Assembly: GCA_036345935.2 (NCBI GenBank)
Contig: JADWOT020000420.1
Coordinates: 1-64,000, forward strand
DNA: 64,000 nucleotides
Origin: Taenia hydatigena
Taxonomy: Eukaryota; Platyhelminthes; Cestoda; Cyclophyllidea; Taeniidae
Direction of reading: 5' to 3'
Below, piece after piece: positions 47,450 to 59,424 of the stretch. Below the pieces are notes generated by a model. That model saw only the letters and a list, made by a program, of their open reading frames with translations, searched no databases and was not told where the DNA came from. How positions within the stretch are numbered: position 1 is the first letter of the stretch; the number at the start of each line of letters is the position of its first letter. Position numbers and translations under genes: made by a program.

Positions 47450-48610
47450 TTGTCTAACAAATGGCCTCCAAACTATGAGGAACATCGCAATAACCATGAT
47501 AATCATAACAAAATGCCAAGGTTTTTACGACTTCTTTTGAACAAAATACTATATTCAGATCTCCTAAAATGCACTATTGTGCTATTCGTTCGACATTACT
47601 AATTAAGTTCTGTGTGATTTGCAGGGGCAAATGTGAAATTATGTGGAATCATGGGTATCATTTGTTTGAAGGGACGAGGATCAAAACTAATAGCTTCACA
47701 CGATCAACAGATTATCATAATTGTGTGTCTGTCTCCCATATTGTATGGCACAGCTTCACTTTGTTCATTGAAGATTCCTACTCAAGCGCCCTTCCCACCC
47801 CCATCGTCTGCGGTCATAGGCTCAGAGTCGAAGCCGACACTTCACAAAGCCATCATATGACTTGTGGTTGTATTGCTAAACCCGTTCTGCATCACCAATC
47901 ATCAGAGACGTTGGTTCATGCTATGAAGACACGATCTCATCTTGTAAATTCACGTCTCGTTGTGCGATCTCAAGCACTAGAGAGTGAGAAGAGACAGTTG
48001 AGTAGACAATGAAGAATACTTTGTGTACAACATCCACACACCGATGACATCTCTACTTACATATCCCTTCATCTTCTCAACACAATTTATTCTCCCATAA
48101 TTTATGCCATATTTTTTTTATTTTAGCAATTCAAAGCTTAAAACGATATCAGACAAATGACGACAAACCCTGCACTCTACGGTTATCACTACTGTTCACC
48201 GCATTTGGAGTCAAATCGGTTCAGTGTGTTCCAGTTAACTATTCTCACAGCCCTTCTTCTGCCAACGATATGAAAAGTAAAAGAAATGATTAGGTGGTTT
48301 CTCGCTTGAAAGTTGACTAATTAAGAGACAAGGATTCAATTTATCGGTAGAACTGAAGAAATAGCTCTCTGCAGTGACACTGAACAAATCAGCGTAAATG
48401 GTAGCGTTGGATAGTCTGTAATGGGCACATTGAATAAGAAATTGAAGAACTCAAAGACCGTCAAAACTTTCATCTTACTGGCTCCCAACTGCATGGACAG
48501 TTCATTCAGCAGTGTCAAATGCCAAAGGCACATTTCGTGACACTGCCACCATAAAGCATTGACAGGAGTTAAGTATTTGTAAAGTAGAGAGGATGGAAAA
48601 TTTAATAGAG
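47450..48610 (-). repeat. 4-kb repeat family, copy E (chimeric)
   Basis: From about 47640 to 48610 this matches the reverse complement of copy A (about 41640 back to 40590). The first 190 bases match copy A at 43668-43810 in the forward direction, so the segment joins two parts of the repeat in opposite orientations. A frame around HHMTCGCIAKPVLHHQ has counterparts in copies A, B and C. Confidence 0.65.
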
Positions 48611-49410
48611 ATTCTTTTTTATCTAAGAAATACGAGGATATTGTTAGTTATACAGTAAATTCTACCATAGTCATTTTTTGCCACGCGCTTACACAACTTA
48701 TCTCGAACTAGGCATTTCCTAATTCAATAGCAGTGAGACAAATGAGGGACATTAACCATCATACACAGTAGGCGAATTGCAACCTCTTCGCCGATTTCTG
48801 AGTGTTGCCTATGGGAGACTGAGTAGAAGAGACCATTGCACATTTTGTGGCATAGAAAATGCGCTAGTGATCATGGAGGGTGAGGTGTTGACAAATTGTA
48901 AAATTTGCGTAAATGTGACAATGCTCGCACAACCTCTAATTTGCCGCAATCTGATTGTCTGCAGTGATTTGGTCTGTTGGAACTAGAACTGTCGGAAAGC
49001 AGCTAAACCTGACTGTAGTGCCTATGAATCACATGATTAGGATCAGAACACTTGAGTCCTTTCAAATCCGCCTACTCTGCGAATCGTGTCTGTTATTACA
49101 TCGAAAACGTGAAATGAGAGCAAGCCTAATCAGCAGATCTGCAATTCTAAGTCGGCTTGACCTGGACCATGAGTGCGGGGGGATTATCCCAACCAATGTG
49201 ATGCCATAGACTGTTTGATTACATCACTTCCAATCATATCACACCACACCCCATGTTTCACCTATAAATAGGTGAGTTTACCTCGCCCTCCTAGCCCCTT
49301 TGTCACGATGATATGCGCACGGAATGGTGAGTTGCTCATTACTTAGCACCTCTCACCATCGTCATCCTCAACTGTTGTTCTGCACACTTCTCGCTGTGTC
49401 AGGTCTCTTC
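48611..49410. other. Upstream region of the CAP pseudogene
   Basis: Two overlapping plus-strand frames (48777-48986 and 48955-49209), the second just after a pyrimidine-rich TCTGCAG acceptor, but with no domain I recognise. In-frame codons stay open from an ATG at 49324 into the first CAP exon. Confidence 0.4.
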
Positions 49411-50383
49411 GTGAAGGTGGTCCTCAGCCTCATCACTGTCATCGCTATGGTGGCCTGTTATCTACCCACACCGGTCGAACAAGAACAACTTCTTGAGGCT
49501 CATTTGGAGGCTTGCGAAAATGTGCAGCCTACTGCCAGCAATGTGCAACTATTGGCACTATAATCTGTTTAGCATGTAAATGTTCTTTGTCTAGAGGTAT
49601 TCAAAAAATTGGAGGGTCTGGCAGAAAGTTGGATCTGGCAGTGCAACTTCCCAAGACATTTCATGTGGCCATACCATGTGGCTGCACGAAATTTCGTCGT
49701 TATTAGTGGTGAAAAGCCAAACATTATTGAGGGCGTGCGTGCCTGGAAGAAAGAAGCCAGGAACTACAATTATTACGACAACTCTTGCACAGGGTCCTGT
49801 ATTCACTACAGATAGGTGAGAAAATTGTGCGTGTATGTGTGTGCTACTCATGACATGCAGAGTGTGGATGCAATCCAATCTACAAAGCGAAGCCACTCAC
49901 TCCTTACTACTGAGTGTCTATTTGAACTGATGTGTGGATAGAAGAGGTGTAAGCGAGTGGAGTCTTGTATATGATGGTGTGCTAATTAATGATTTAGTAC
50001 GGGATGGTGCGTCTTGTCATGCCTTTCTCTCTACCTGAACAGATGGTGTGGGCAACAGCGACTGAGGTGGGCTGTGCAATGGAACAATGTGATGGCCTTG
50101 TGCCCAATTTAGAGAGTCCACAGTATTTAATTGTGTGCGCTTACAGTCCTCCGTAAGTTCGGTTTCACCTGATCGTGTGACCGATGAGAAGCCTATCGAT
50201 ACACTGATACGTGCGCATTCCTTTAGATTTAGATACGGATGGCAGCGGCGTCTATATGAGCAAGGACCTAGCTGCAGCCAATGCTCTAGTGGATGGGTAT
50301 GTTATCGCAACCAATGTGTTGAAAAGCTGAGAAGCCATCACAAAAATGTAACTGTTCCAGCCTGTGTGGTGTATAAGGAGTAA
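49411..50383 (+). pseudogene. Venom-allergen-like CAP-domain (SCP/TAPS) gene, four exons, decayed
   Basis: Exon 1 (49411-49554) encodes a hydrophobic signal-peptide-like start (KVVLSLITVIAMVAC) and the first CAP helix (EQEQLLEAHLEA, ENVQPTASNVQLL). After a 42-bp intron, exon 2 (about 49597-49815) gives the GLAESWIWQC helix, a GVRAWKKEARNYNYYDNSC stretch and SCIHYR. Exon 3 (50043-50152) begins MVWATATEVGCA and holds the second signature (YLIVCAYSPP). Exon 4 (50233-50383) carries the Cys-rich tail GPSCSQCSSGWVCYRNQC. Exons 2-4 join in phase with good signals (GTGAGA, CTGAACAG, GTAAGT, ATTTAG). Predicted length is about 207 residues, normal for secreted single-domain CAP proteins. Three defects suggest a pseudogene: exon 2 ends in TAG where Gln is expected before the splice, the first donor is GC instead of GT, and the family-like start codon reads GTG (an in-frame ATG lies 87 bases upstream). 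Confidence 0.85.
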
Positions 50384-52454
50384 TTTCGTGCTATCTGTAC
50401 TGGCTGTAGCTAAAATTATGTGCTGCGAATCAGACGCCATTTATCCAAGCATTCTCATCACATTTTCTCACTTTTCCACTTTTCAAGCTCTGTCAATTCT
50501 CTGGTATGCCTTCTTTGTTTTCTACTTTGCATTTTGGCAAAATAAATGCGCACACCTAAATATCTTGATGAATGTGGCTATGAGGAGAGGGGAGGTTCAC
50601 CGGAGTCGCTTGCGTCTTTTTGATTTGGAGTTGGCATTTTGGAAAGGAAGAGTCTGAATCCTCAGTCTGACAAATTGTTCCATCAGGCTACGGCTAGTGT
50701 GCACGAATGGTGGCTAATGGTGGCAGCAGTCAATAGTGGTTTCCATGAGACTATGAAGAAATGCCTCTACGACAATGCATCGCATTCCCTTAATTGACAG
50801 CTTTGAGTGACTGCAAGTAGTCAGGTAAATTGCATGGAGATTCTTGTGTTTCAAAGGTGTCCCATGAAGGCGGGCAGCTGTAAACGCATGCCTTGAGAGT
50901 CGTTAATGTCACTGGCCAAAAGTCAGTTCATGCCATCATGTGAGAGATGGAAAGTTTTCTGGTCTCAAACATGGCTGTAGGATGAGTATTTGCTGTCATA
51001 TGAAGGATTAGTTGTATCAACTTTCTTCCTACCTGTCACCCAGCTGAAGTTCATCAAAGGACAGTTGGCTCCAAACCAGGTTAAGGTAGGAGCAGAAGAT
51101 GAATCAAAGGTAAAAGTGCAGAGCAAGTGGGCGGTAGCTGCAGTTGCAGAATGCGCATTGGCATCCTGTGCTTGGTTTGATGACTAAAAACAGCCGATGC
51201 GAGTGACACGCTTCTTTTATTCTTTCTTTCTTCCTCTTCCCTCGCTACTTATTGTCCTGTTGAGAAAGGATGGTGAAATACAGGGCTAATTGCGTCAGGG
51301 TTGAAAGGATGGAAGTAGGGATGAGAGGTGTGTTACAAAACGGCTCTTCAATGTGGAATATGTCTTTGCTTAGGATGCGAGCAAAGAGCGCGTCTTTGTG
51401 CTTGGAGGGCACGCATGGACGACTAGGTGTAGTGCATGGATACCACGCCAGAGCGACAAAACAAAAGCTACCTCGTCCCGAAGCACACGACCGTGTCACC
51501 GACCGCAAGCTCGCATCCTACTCAACTCAAATGTTTCGTAATTTTCTCTTTAGCTACTACATCAGTATGTCAAATGCTGTTCAGAGCAATTTCTTCATAC
51601 TATGTGCGATGAAGGCGACAGAGGAGAGTTGAGATAAGAGACCATTCCATTCCCTTCCACTCCAAAATGACCTTCAGACAACGGGGTGCCAGAGTCTCAA
51701 AGAGGGAGCGCTGAAACTTTACTTCGTCTCGGTGAAGTGTGGTTGCCAAGCCTCCTTCGCTCTTATGTGTGAATTGATTGTACTTGCTTGGTCTTACAGA
51801 CGATGACGCTGCTATATGATCACTGGGGCATGCATCCTATAGCAGGCAAAGAGATTGGGGGAATATTCAGCATTGTAGTTCACCATGGAAACGATTAGAA
51901 CTAGTATCCCATGGTGCAATGCTTGAGGTTGACATAAGCGGATACTACCTCTCTGTAGGTTTTTCTGCAATGCGGTCATACCATCTTCGCCATGGCAATC
52001 GATGACCCCAGCCACATAACTTGATGATGATGTCGGACAGTAAGATTCGTCTGTGCGACGTCACTCCGTGCCTACCTGTCATTCACTCAGCTTCTCAGAC
52101 AAATGTACTCATTTGAGTAGCTAGATTGTAATCTTTTATTCAACCCAATCCTCTGATCAATTTAATGCAAGGTGTCAGGGATGCCTCGCTAAACTTCTCC
52201 TCCTTGGCTTTCGTTTCTGTGCAGCGAGTAGAGTGAGACCATGCAGGGGTCACTCTTCTTTTTTTGTAATGAAGTGGTCAAAGTGATGACTGTTATGCTG
52301 TTTTAGCGAACCTACTTCATCCTCGAAGGAGGATGACGACGGTTCTAAAGAAAGAAGAGCAATCGCTAAAACACCTCTTGCCTGACATTGAGAACTACTT
52401 ATATATATATAGCAAGTGAAGAAGGGCAACACAACTCCAAAATACGCCTGCAGT
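50384..52454. other. No supportable gene
   Basis: Sequence downstream of the CAP pseudogene. It contains a 120-codon plus-strand frame (51270-51632) and several shorter ones without recognisable domains, and a short TA run near 52399-52411. Confidence 0.45.
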
Positions 52455-53900
52455 CAATTGATATTTCATGTTGGATATTATGCTTCATGCTAATGGCCAT
52501 GATGCCTTTGATGAGCACCTAATTTGACCCGCGAACTAACCCTTACGATGTCAAAGAACAAATGGTGCGTTGTTTGGGTTCCATGTGATGACAAGCGTGG
52601 GTGACCGAAAGACGACTCTTTAGTAACACTAATAGGAGAGGTGCGAAATCATTGAGCACCTCCATCGGCTGCACGTGAATAAACGCTGCAACTGCTTCTA
52701 GTGTAATTAACTTGATTTTCCCGCCTCACCAAAAGCGACTCCAATATTGAAGGAGTTGTTGACCATTAGTAGATACGCGACACTAGACTTGGCCTTCAAA
52801 CGGCACTGTTCAATGCCGATGTGCAGGATTAACTATTTAGATCAAGAAACGTTCATTTTTATCGCTATCATTAAAAACTTACTCACTCTGACTCGATGTG
52901 TGCCTTAAAGCGCTGCGCGAAACATGACTGCTGCTATAAAATCATTCCAGTCAATTCTCCTTGTCAAACTAAGGTCATCACCGTAAAGCATTGATTCCGC
53001 TGCTCTCTGTTGATCTTGTCGATTTCCTACACTACTCTCACTTTTCTATTTACAAGACATCAATAAATTGCAGGGTCATGAAACCGCCAAATTTTTGAGC
53101 TATAATCGTTGGCAGCATTGCCATTGTTTCATGATGATGACGTCTACTAAACAGCGTGATTCCTCTTGAATGCCTAGTCATTATTTCCACAATTGCTTGC
53201 AACATCAAAGTTCACACGTTTGATGAACTCACGGACTCCTAACTGCCATTCTCTCAATAGTTCACGTAAAATCATATGGAATCGTGGATAACATTTGTTT
53301 GAAGAGACGGAGCCCAAAATTAGCAGTTTCACATGACCAACAGATCATCATAATTTTTGCCTGCTTCCTATATTGTAGCACGCGACTTCGCCTCTGTTAC
53401 TGAAGTTCCCTGCTCATCTTCTAAGCTTACATGCTCAAAGCTGAAGCCGACACTTCACAAAAGCTATCATATGACTAGTGTCTGTTGTGCTAAGCCCATT
53501 CTGCATCACCGATCATCAGCAACTCCAATTCATACTACAAAGACACGATCTCATCTTGTAAACCAACTTCTCATTGTGGATCCAGGGGCCACAGGGTGGA
53601 AAGAAACAGTTGGGCAGGCAACGAAAGATGCGTTGTGTACAGCATCCACACACCGATAAAGTTTCGACTTTTATGTCCATTCCTGTCCTGGTTAGAAAAT
53701 TATCAGATGTGTAACTGACTTCCAGCACATTCCAAAGTTCCTGCTCATCTTCCGTTCTTCTTTCGTTTATGCAGATCCGCACTAATTGCAATAGGTAGAT
53801 GGCTATGCAATTATTACAGCTATGATTGACTGATCTTGTCCACAGCCTAGATATGATGCTTGTTAGCAACCAGCTTAGCTCCCACTCCCATTCGCTTGCA
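52455..53900 (-). repeat. 4-kb repeat family, copy C (partial)
   Basis: Matches the reverse complement of copy A from about 42130 back to 41140, followed by the 40340-40460 part near 53800-53900. It lies head-to-tail next to copy D in the same orientation. Stops and indels are frequent. Confidence 0.65.
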
Positions 53901-54064
53901 CAAATTTGGGCCAAATATGAAATAGTTGGCGTTGTGCCCTGTTTTGATGATTTAATTTACAACTTGCTTTCATTAATCCATTCCGCTGAAATAACCACCA
54001 ACCATTTTCTCTTTTTACGCAATTTTGATGTTGTGTGTTTCAATAAACGCTGTTAAGTTGCAGA

Positions 54065-57000
54065 AAGCCAAACCTATATTAGAGATTGTACTTCCTTCTC
54101 TTTGCTTGGCTATTATATTTGGGAGTTATTTTATTGCTACTTTGCATCAGCGTTGATGCCAACCGCCACAGGAAAGCAAACGTGCTGCCGATTCTTTTGA
54201 AGCAAATACGTGCCTTTCTCACCAGCTGACAATCGATCGTTCACAACGTAAGAAATGAGATTCTACACCACGTGCGTAGTAATAACAGTAACATTGACAT
54301 CGTTTGTCATTTCCAAATAATTACTGTGGTTACTTTACGCATAGGATCTATTTTTCAATTTCGTCCACCATAACAGATAACTTTTGGCAAAACGCAACCG
54401 GATTCCCTAATAGAGCCTGCCAGTGATTTCGAGATGAACGTGAGAGAAGTTGTCTTTTATTCCTTGTAAATACCTAATCCATACCTTAATGCGATTCGTT
54501 GTGTCTCCTAAACGGTATCCAATCTGCCCCATATAGCAGCCTGGGACCGAAGGCAGAGGAAGACAATAATGCGATATCTTTGTGATGTTCAACAATTTAT
54601 CATAAGTTAAGCAGAAGGAATTATGTGCTGCCAAAGAGTCTCCTCGCAGTTCATTCGTGCACTTGAACTAATATCCATTCCTACTCAGCTTTGGCGCGTG
54701 TCTATCGCTTCATTCCTATTAAGCATTGCAGCGCTAGCTTCATCCAATTACAGGTGCACCACGGCATGCCAACCATCTCAGGCTAACAAATTTTAGCTTA
54801 AAGCCTAAGCTAGCCATTCTGCACACAAGCATTAGTGAAATGAATCGGCGTTTACCACTGACTCACGCGATCCCATTGTAAGGTCGCGACAATGTCACTT
54901 AGTGCAAGTTTGTTTTTCATAACAAAGATATGAACATCAGAACGCATTTACATGCAGTAAATTAGAACCGTTCAGTATTGAACTATTAAGCGTTTGTGAG
55001 CAACTGCAGGGCATCCCTTATCTTTACACCGCTCAATGTTGGCATATACGAGGTGTGTTTAGAGAAACTACGTGTTTAGTCCATTTTGGCTCTGGCATTA
55101 ATTTTTCCTTGATTTGGCGACCGACACAAACTGCATTATCGCACCGACACCGCGCAATTTGGAGTTGAATAATTTTGCCGAGACATGCGAATGATGTGCT
55201 GCCCTCATCGCGCTTGTACATTTGTAGATACATTTGCTGGCTCCTCACTACTGCACAAATGTCGGTCTTTAGTCTACACGAGAATCCCGTTTATTGCCAG
55301 TTGTGAAACATTTGCTCCATTTTCACTTGTAGCATGCTAATGAGTTTTGTAACTTTCGTGAATATCTCTTTAAAAAGGTATTTGTCCTTTACTGAGAATC
55401 CTCGCATAATTCAACAAAAAGTCATCTTATTTACATCCACTTGCATCGAAAATGTCTTTAAAAGTAGTCCTTTAAAGTGTTATTTGGAACAAGTAAAAAC
55501 AAGATTGTACGTTGATAACCGGTAAAGAAAGACCTCATGGCTCTATACTATGTCTCTGATCAATTGGTATTTCGTGTTGGATGTTATGTTTCATGCCGAG
55601 TGCTCTGATGCCTTTGGAGAGCAATTGATTTGACCTGCAAACAAATGGTGCGTTGTACGCGTATCATGTGATGGCAAGCGTGGATGAGTGAGAGCGGACT
55701 CTTCGGTAACACGAAGAGGAGAGGTGCGAAATCCTTTGAGCATCTCAATCTGTTGTAGGTGAGCGAACGCTGCAACTGTTCTAATTTTAATAAAATTCTT
55801 TTTCACTTTACCAGAAGCAGTGCCAAAACTGAAAAAGTTGATCACTAGTAGATATACGACGCCCGATTTGGCTTTTAAACAATGCTGTTAAATACCATCG
55901 TGCTAAATCAGCCATCCAAGTTTGAGAAAGTCCATTTTGTGGCAATCGTTGACAATGTGCTCACTTTGACTTTATGTGCACCTCAAGACGCCGCGTGAAA
56001 CATGACTGCTGCTACAGAATCATGGCGGTGAATTATTCTCGTCAAGCTAGGGTTATCACCGTAAAGCATTGGCTCCATTGCTCTCTGTTGGTCTCGTAAG
56101 TTCCCTATACTTCCCTCACTTTTCCACCAACAAGACATTAATAAATTATAAACTTTCTAATTTCGCATGATTTTTGAGCTTTAGCCCCTGATGAGGTTAG
56201 CATTGAATCATGATGATGACGTCCACCGAACAACATTATTTCCCATGGAAGCCTTGCCATTACTTCCACACTTCTATGCAACATATACATTCACACATTT
56301 GGGGAATTCACAAAATCATAACTACAATTTCTTTACAAAAATAGTTTTTTTGTGAATCATTTAAAATCATAAATATCATTTGTTCGTAGACACGAAGCTC
56401 AAAATCAATGATTTTACACGATTCGCATTTTATCAAAATTATGTGACTGCGTTTCATATTGTCTCGCGAGAATTCGCCTTAATTAGAGAAGTTTTCTGCA
56501 CAACTTCCCTTTCCATCCCCCATCGTCTGCGGTCATAGGCTCAAAGCTAAAGCCGACATTTCAGAAAAGCTAACATGCGACTTGTGATCGTTATGCTAAA
56601 CCCGTTCTGCTTCACCAATCACCACCGACTGCAGTTCTAACTACATGCTTGGCATTATATTCGTGAGTGTAGGTACGACCTCTTCTTCTGACTCCATTTT
56701 TTGCTGTGGCACCCCAAGGGCTATAATGTGGAAGGAAACAGTTGAGTAGACAATGAAAAATGCCTTGTGTACAACATTCCCACACCGACGACGTCTCAAC
56801 TCCTACGTCCCCTCATGTCCTCAGAACAACTGATTCTCGCATCACAGTGACACATTTGCGCCGGATCTTATTTTAGTAATTAAAAGCGCAAAACCTTGCA
56901 TTCTGCGGTTGTCACTACTGGTTACCGTACTCGGAGTTGATTAATTTTTGTGCGTTTCAGTTAACTTCTGATAAAGACGTAAAAATGAAAAGAAATGATC

Positions 57001-57530
57001 GGTAACTTTCTCGCTCGAAACTTGACTGGTTAATAGAGATGAGTAAATCCAGCTCATCAGTAGCTTTGACCTCGTCGGCGTAAATGATAGCGTTGGGTAG
57101 TCTGCAATGGGCTTATTGAATAGGAAACTGAAAGACTAAAGGCAAAGGCCGTCAACAATTCATCTTGAGGGCCGATATCTGCATTGGCAGCACATTCAGT
57201 GGTGTCACATGCTAATGGCACAGCAAAAAGCACTGACAGGGGTTGAGAATTCGGAGAAATTAAAGTGCTTTAAAATCGGTTGAGAATTATTATTTGCGTG
57301 ACTAACTCTTCACTCATTTCAAAAATCACGCTTACCTTCCGCTTTTTTTGTTTGTGGAGACCCACATTGCCTAAAATAGGTAGATAGCGAACCGACCATT
57401 ACAGCTATGGTCGACCAATCTTGTCCACAGCCTAAGCATCAGGAGTGTGAGCACACACCACTTAGGTTCCACTCCAACCTCGTGATGAATAGTGCCTCGC
57501 TGAAGTCATTGTCAGCCACACAACTTTCCT
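54065..57530 (-). repeat. 4-kb repeat family, copy D
   Basis: Reverse-complement match to copy A over nearly its whole length (about 43530 back to 40340). At its left end it also matches the part of copy B near 62340-62440 that copy A lacks, so copy A has lost sequence there. Frames matching those in A and B occur at 54570-54780 and 55000-55130, both disrupted. Confidence 0.7.
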
Positions 57531-59215
57531 CCATTTCTCACAATCTAAGCCCACTTTAAATCAGTTTGCGTGAATTTGCATAAATACCTTCTGAGAGATG
57601 GTAATGTGCGGGGTGAAAGGGAAGAAGGGGATGTGTTTTCCCCAAGAATAGGAGTGCACGAGCTGTAGAGACAGTGTCGATGCTGAGGATTCGTCTCCAC
57701 AATGAAACATGAAATAAGAGCACATTGCAAATAGGCCCAATATTTAAAACGTCCACTATAAAAGAACGGAGGCTTGCTCAACTAATGAGCCAGTGGAGAG
57801 TATTCAATGAAAGTTCTCTGCTTTTGCGCTCGTAGATGAATTACATCCCATGCATTGTTGCATTTGGGATGTTGACAGGGGGTAAGGCTAATCGGTTTCG
57901 AAAAGATCTGTGTAGTGGACTATTGAAAATTGTGCTTGAACCCAAACAGCTGTGTAAGCAAAAGTGGTTTCAGCCAGTATTTGCCCCACTCTCTTTTCAT
58001 CGAATGGTTTGTCAAGACTCATATGAATACGTGTTGTCGAGGAACTAATAAGTGATGCGATGTGACATGTCTACATGCCAGAGTGACAATGGGCTATGTT
58101 TAGCAAGGTGATCATGTTCGCAATGGTAAATTTTTAATTCCAATGAATTTCGACCAATAAAAGTCGACCACGAATGCATCATTTCCATCTATTCTGATGT
58201 GTAGATGATATGCAGGATGAGTGGATGGATGGTTACATGGATGGCCGGTTGCAATACGCATTCAGGAATACGAGAATGTCTCTAAACTCGCCTAGCAAAT
58301 GCTTTAGAACTTGTAAGATGCAGGCTATAAGATGGCAATTGGAATCACTAGACTTACTCAAACATCAAGCTTGATTGATCCTTTGCGTGTTTTATATTAA
58401 CGCTTGTGGACTTTTAGCAAACGACTACGTTCAAACTTTCTCCTTTTTATCCATTTGAAGGCCTTTTGGGAAAAGGTGGTTAAGTCGAGAAAGAGATCTA
58501 AAATGGACAAACTTGAATGATTAATTCTTCTAAAATTGCGTTGCCACACCACATCAAAGATGCAATCCGTTAGTCAACTAGTGAATGCGATGCATTGCAA
58601 ACGTGGTAGCGAGATTCAGTCTTTATCGCAGTAGCCGCGTTTGCTTTGTCTAAGCGATGTTTCAGTGTTGCGGTCACTAATATGATTGATGTAGAAATTT
58701 TGTATCAAAACCATAAAAGAGCTAATCTGGTGGGGATAAGTAACGATTACACAGGGGTAAAATGACGAGTTATCATAATTAATCACAATTTAACTTTTGG
58801 CATTTTTGCAAAGATATTGAACTACGTTGTTGCTCTTTTTGTACACTCAGTGAAAGTCATAAAGGATTGATAAAGCGGTATTCTTTGTATTGTTCCAAAA
58901 GTAAATGCATTTGTTTTAAAATACCGAAAATGGAAGTTGAGGCAACTTAATGCCATTTGTTGAAATGACCAAGAATGGTGAGGTGAGGATGTTGCCTTGA
59001 ATAGGATCAGATAGGAAATGCACTTCTACAAAAATCATGTGGTCTTGAATTTGCGGCATGAATGTCTGTGGGTCTGAGACAGTAGTTAGATTCTTGTTAT
59101 GAAGGCACTGCTTTTCATGCAAACACCGCCGAGGCAGGATTCAACTTTCAGTCACTCCAAACAGGATATCTGCATACCGAATGTTGCAAGTTTTGTAGTG
59201 TCGCCACAAAAGTCA
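57531..59215. other. No supportable gene
   Basis: Spacer between copy D and the kinase exon. Frames up to 78 codons on either strand have no recognised domain. Confidence 0.45.
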
Positions 59216-59338
59216 CTTTGTTCACCACACCTTAAACTCAAAAATGTTCTGGTTGATGCACACAGAAACATACTGAATCTAGGTGACTTTGGCTTGGCAA
59301 AATCTTTCGGTTACCCACTTTTGACGTTAATCAACAAA
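59216..59338 (+). pseudogene. Exon fragment of a CDK-type protein kinase
   Basis: About 40 codons align with the catalytic and activation loops of cyclin-dependent kinases: LKLKNVLVDA, then GDFGLAKSFGYPLLTLINK, with the same spacing from DFG to the THEV-like position as in CDK2 or CDK7. The exon stops at a consensus donor (GTAAGT, 59339-59344). The conserved HRD before the Lys is SPH here, so the catalytic Asp is replaced by His, which would abolish activity. The frame stays open upstream to 59099, but that part does not resemble a kinase. No flanking kinase exons were found, so this is most likely a stray, inactive exon. Confidence 0.6.
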
Positions 59339-59424
59339 GTAAGTTCTCCGTTCTTCAGAACTCGTTAAATATTCATTTGACTAATAACTGTGTATCGTAA
59401 GTTGCTCTTCTGACGCTCTCCAAT

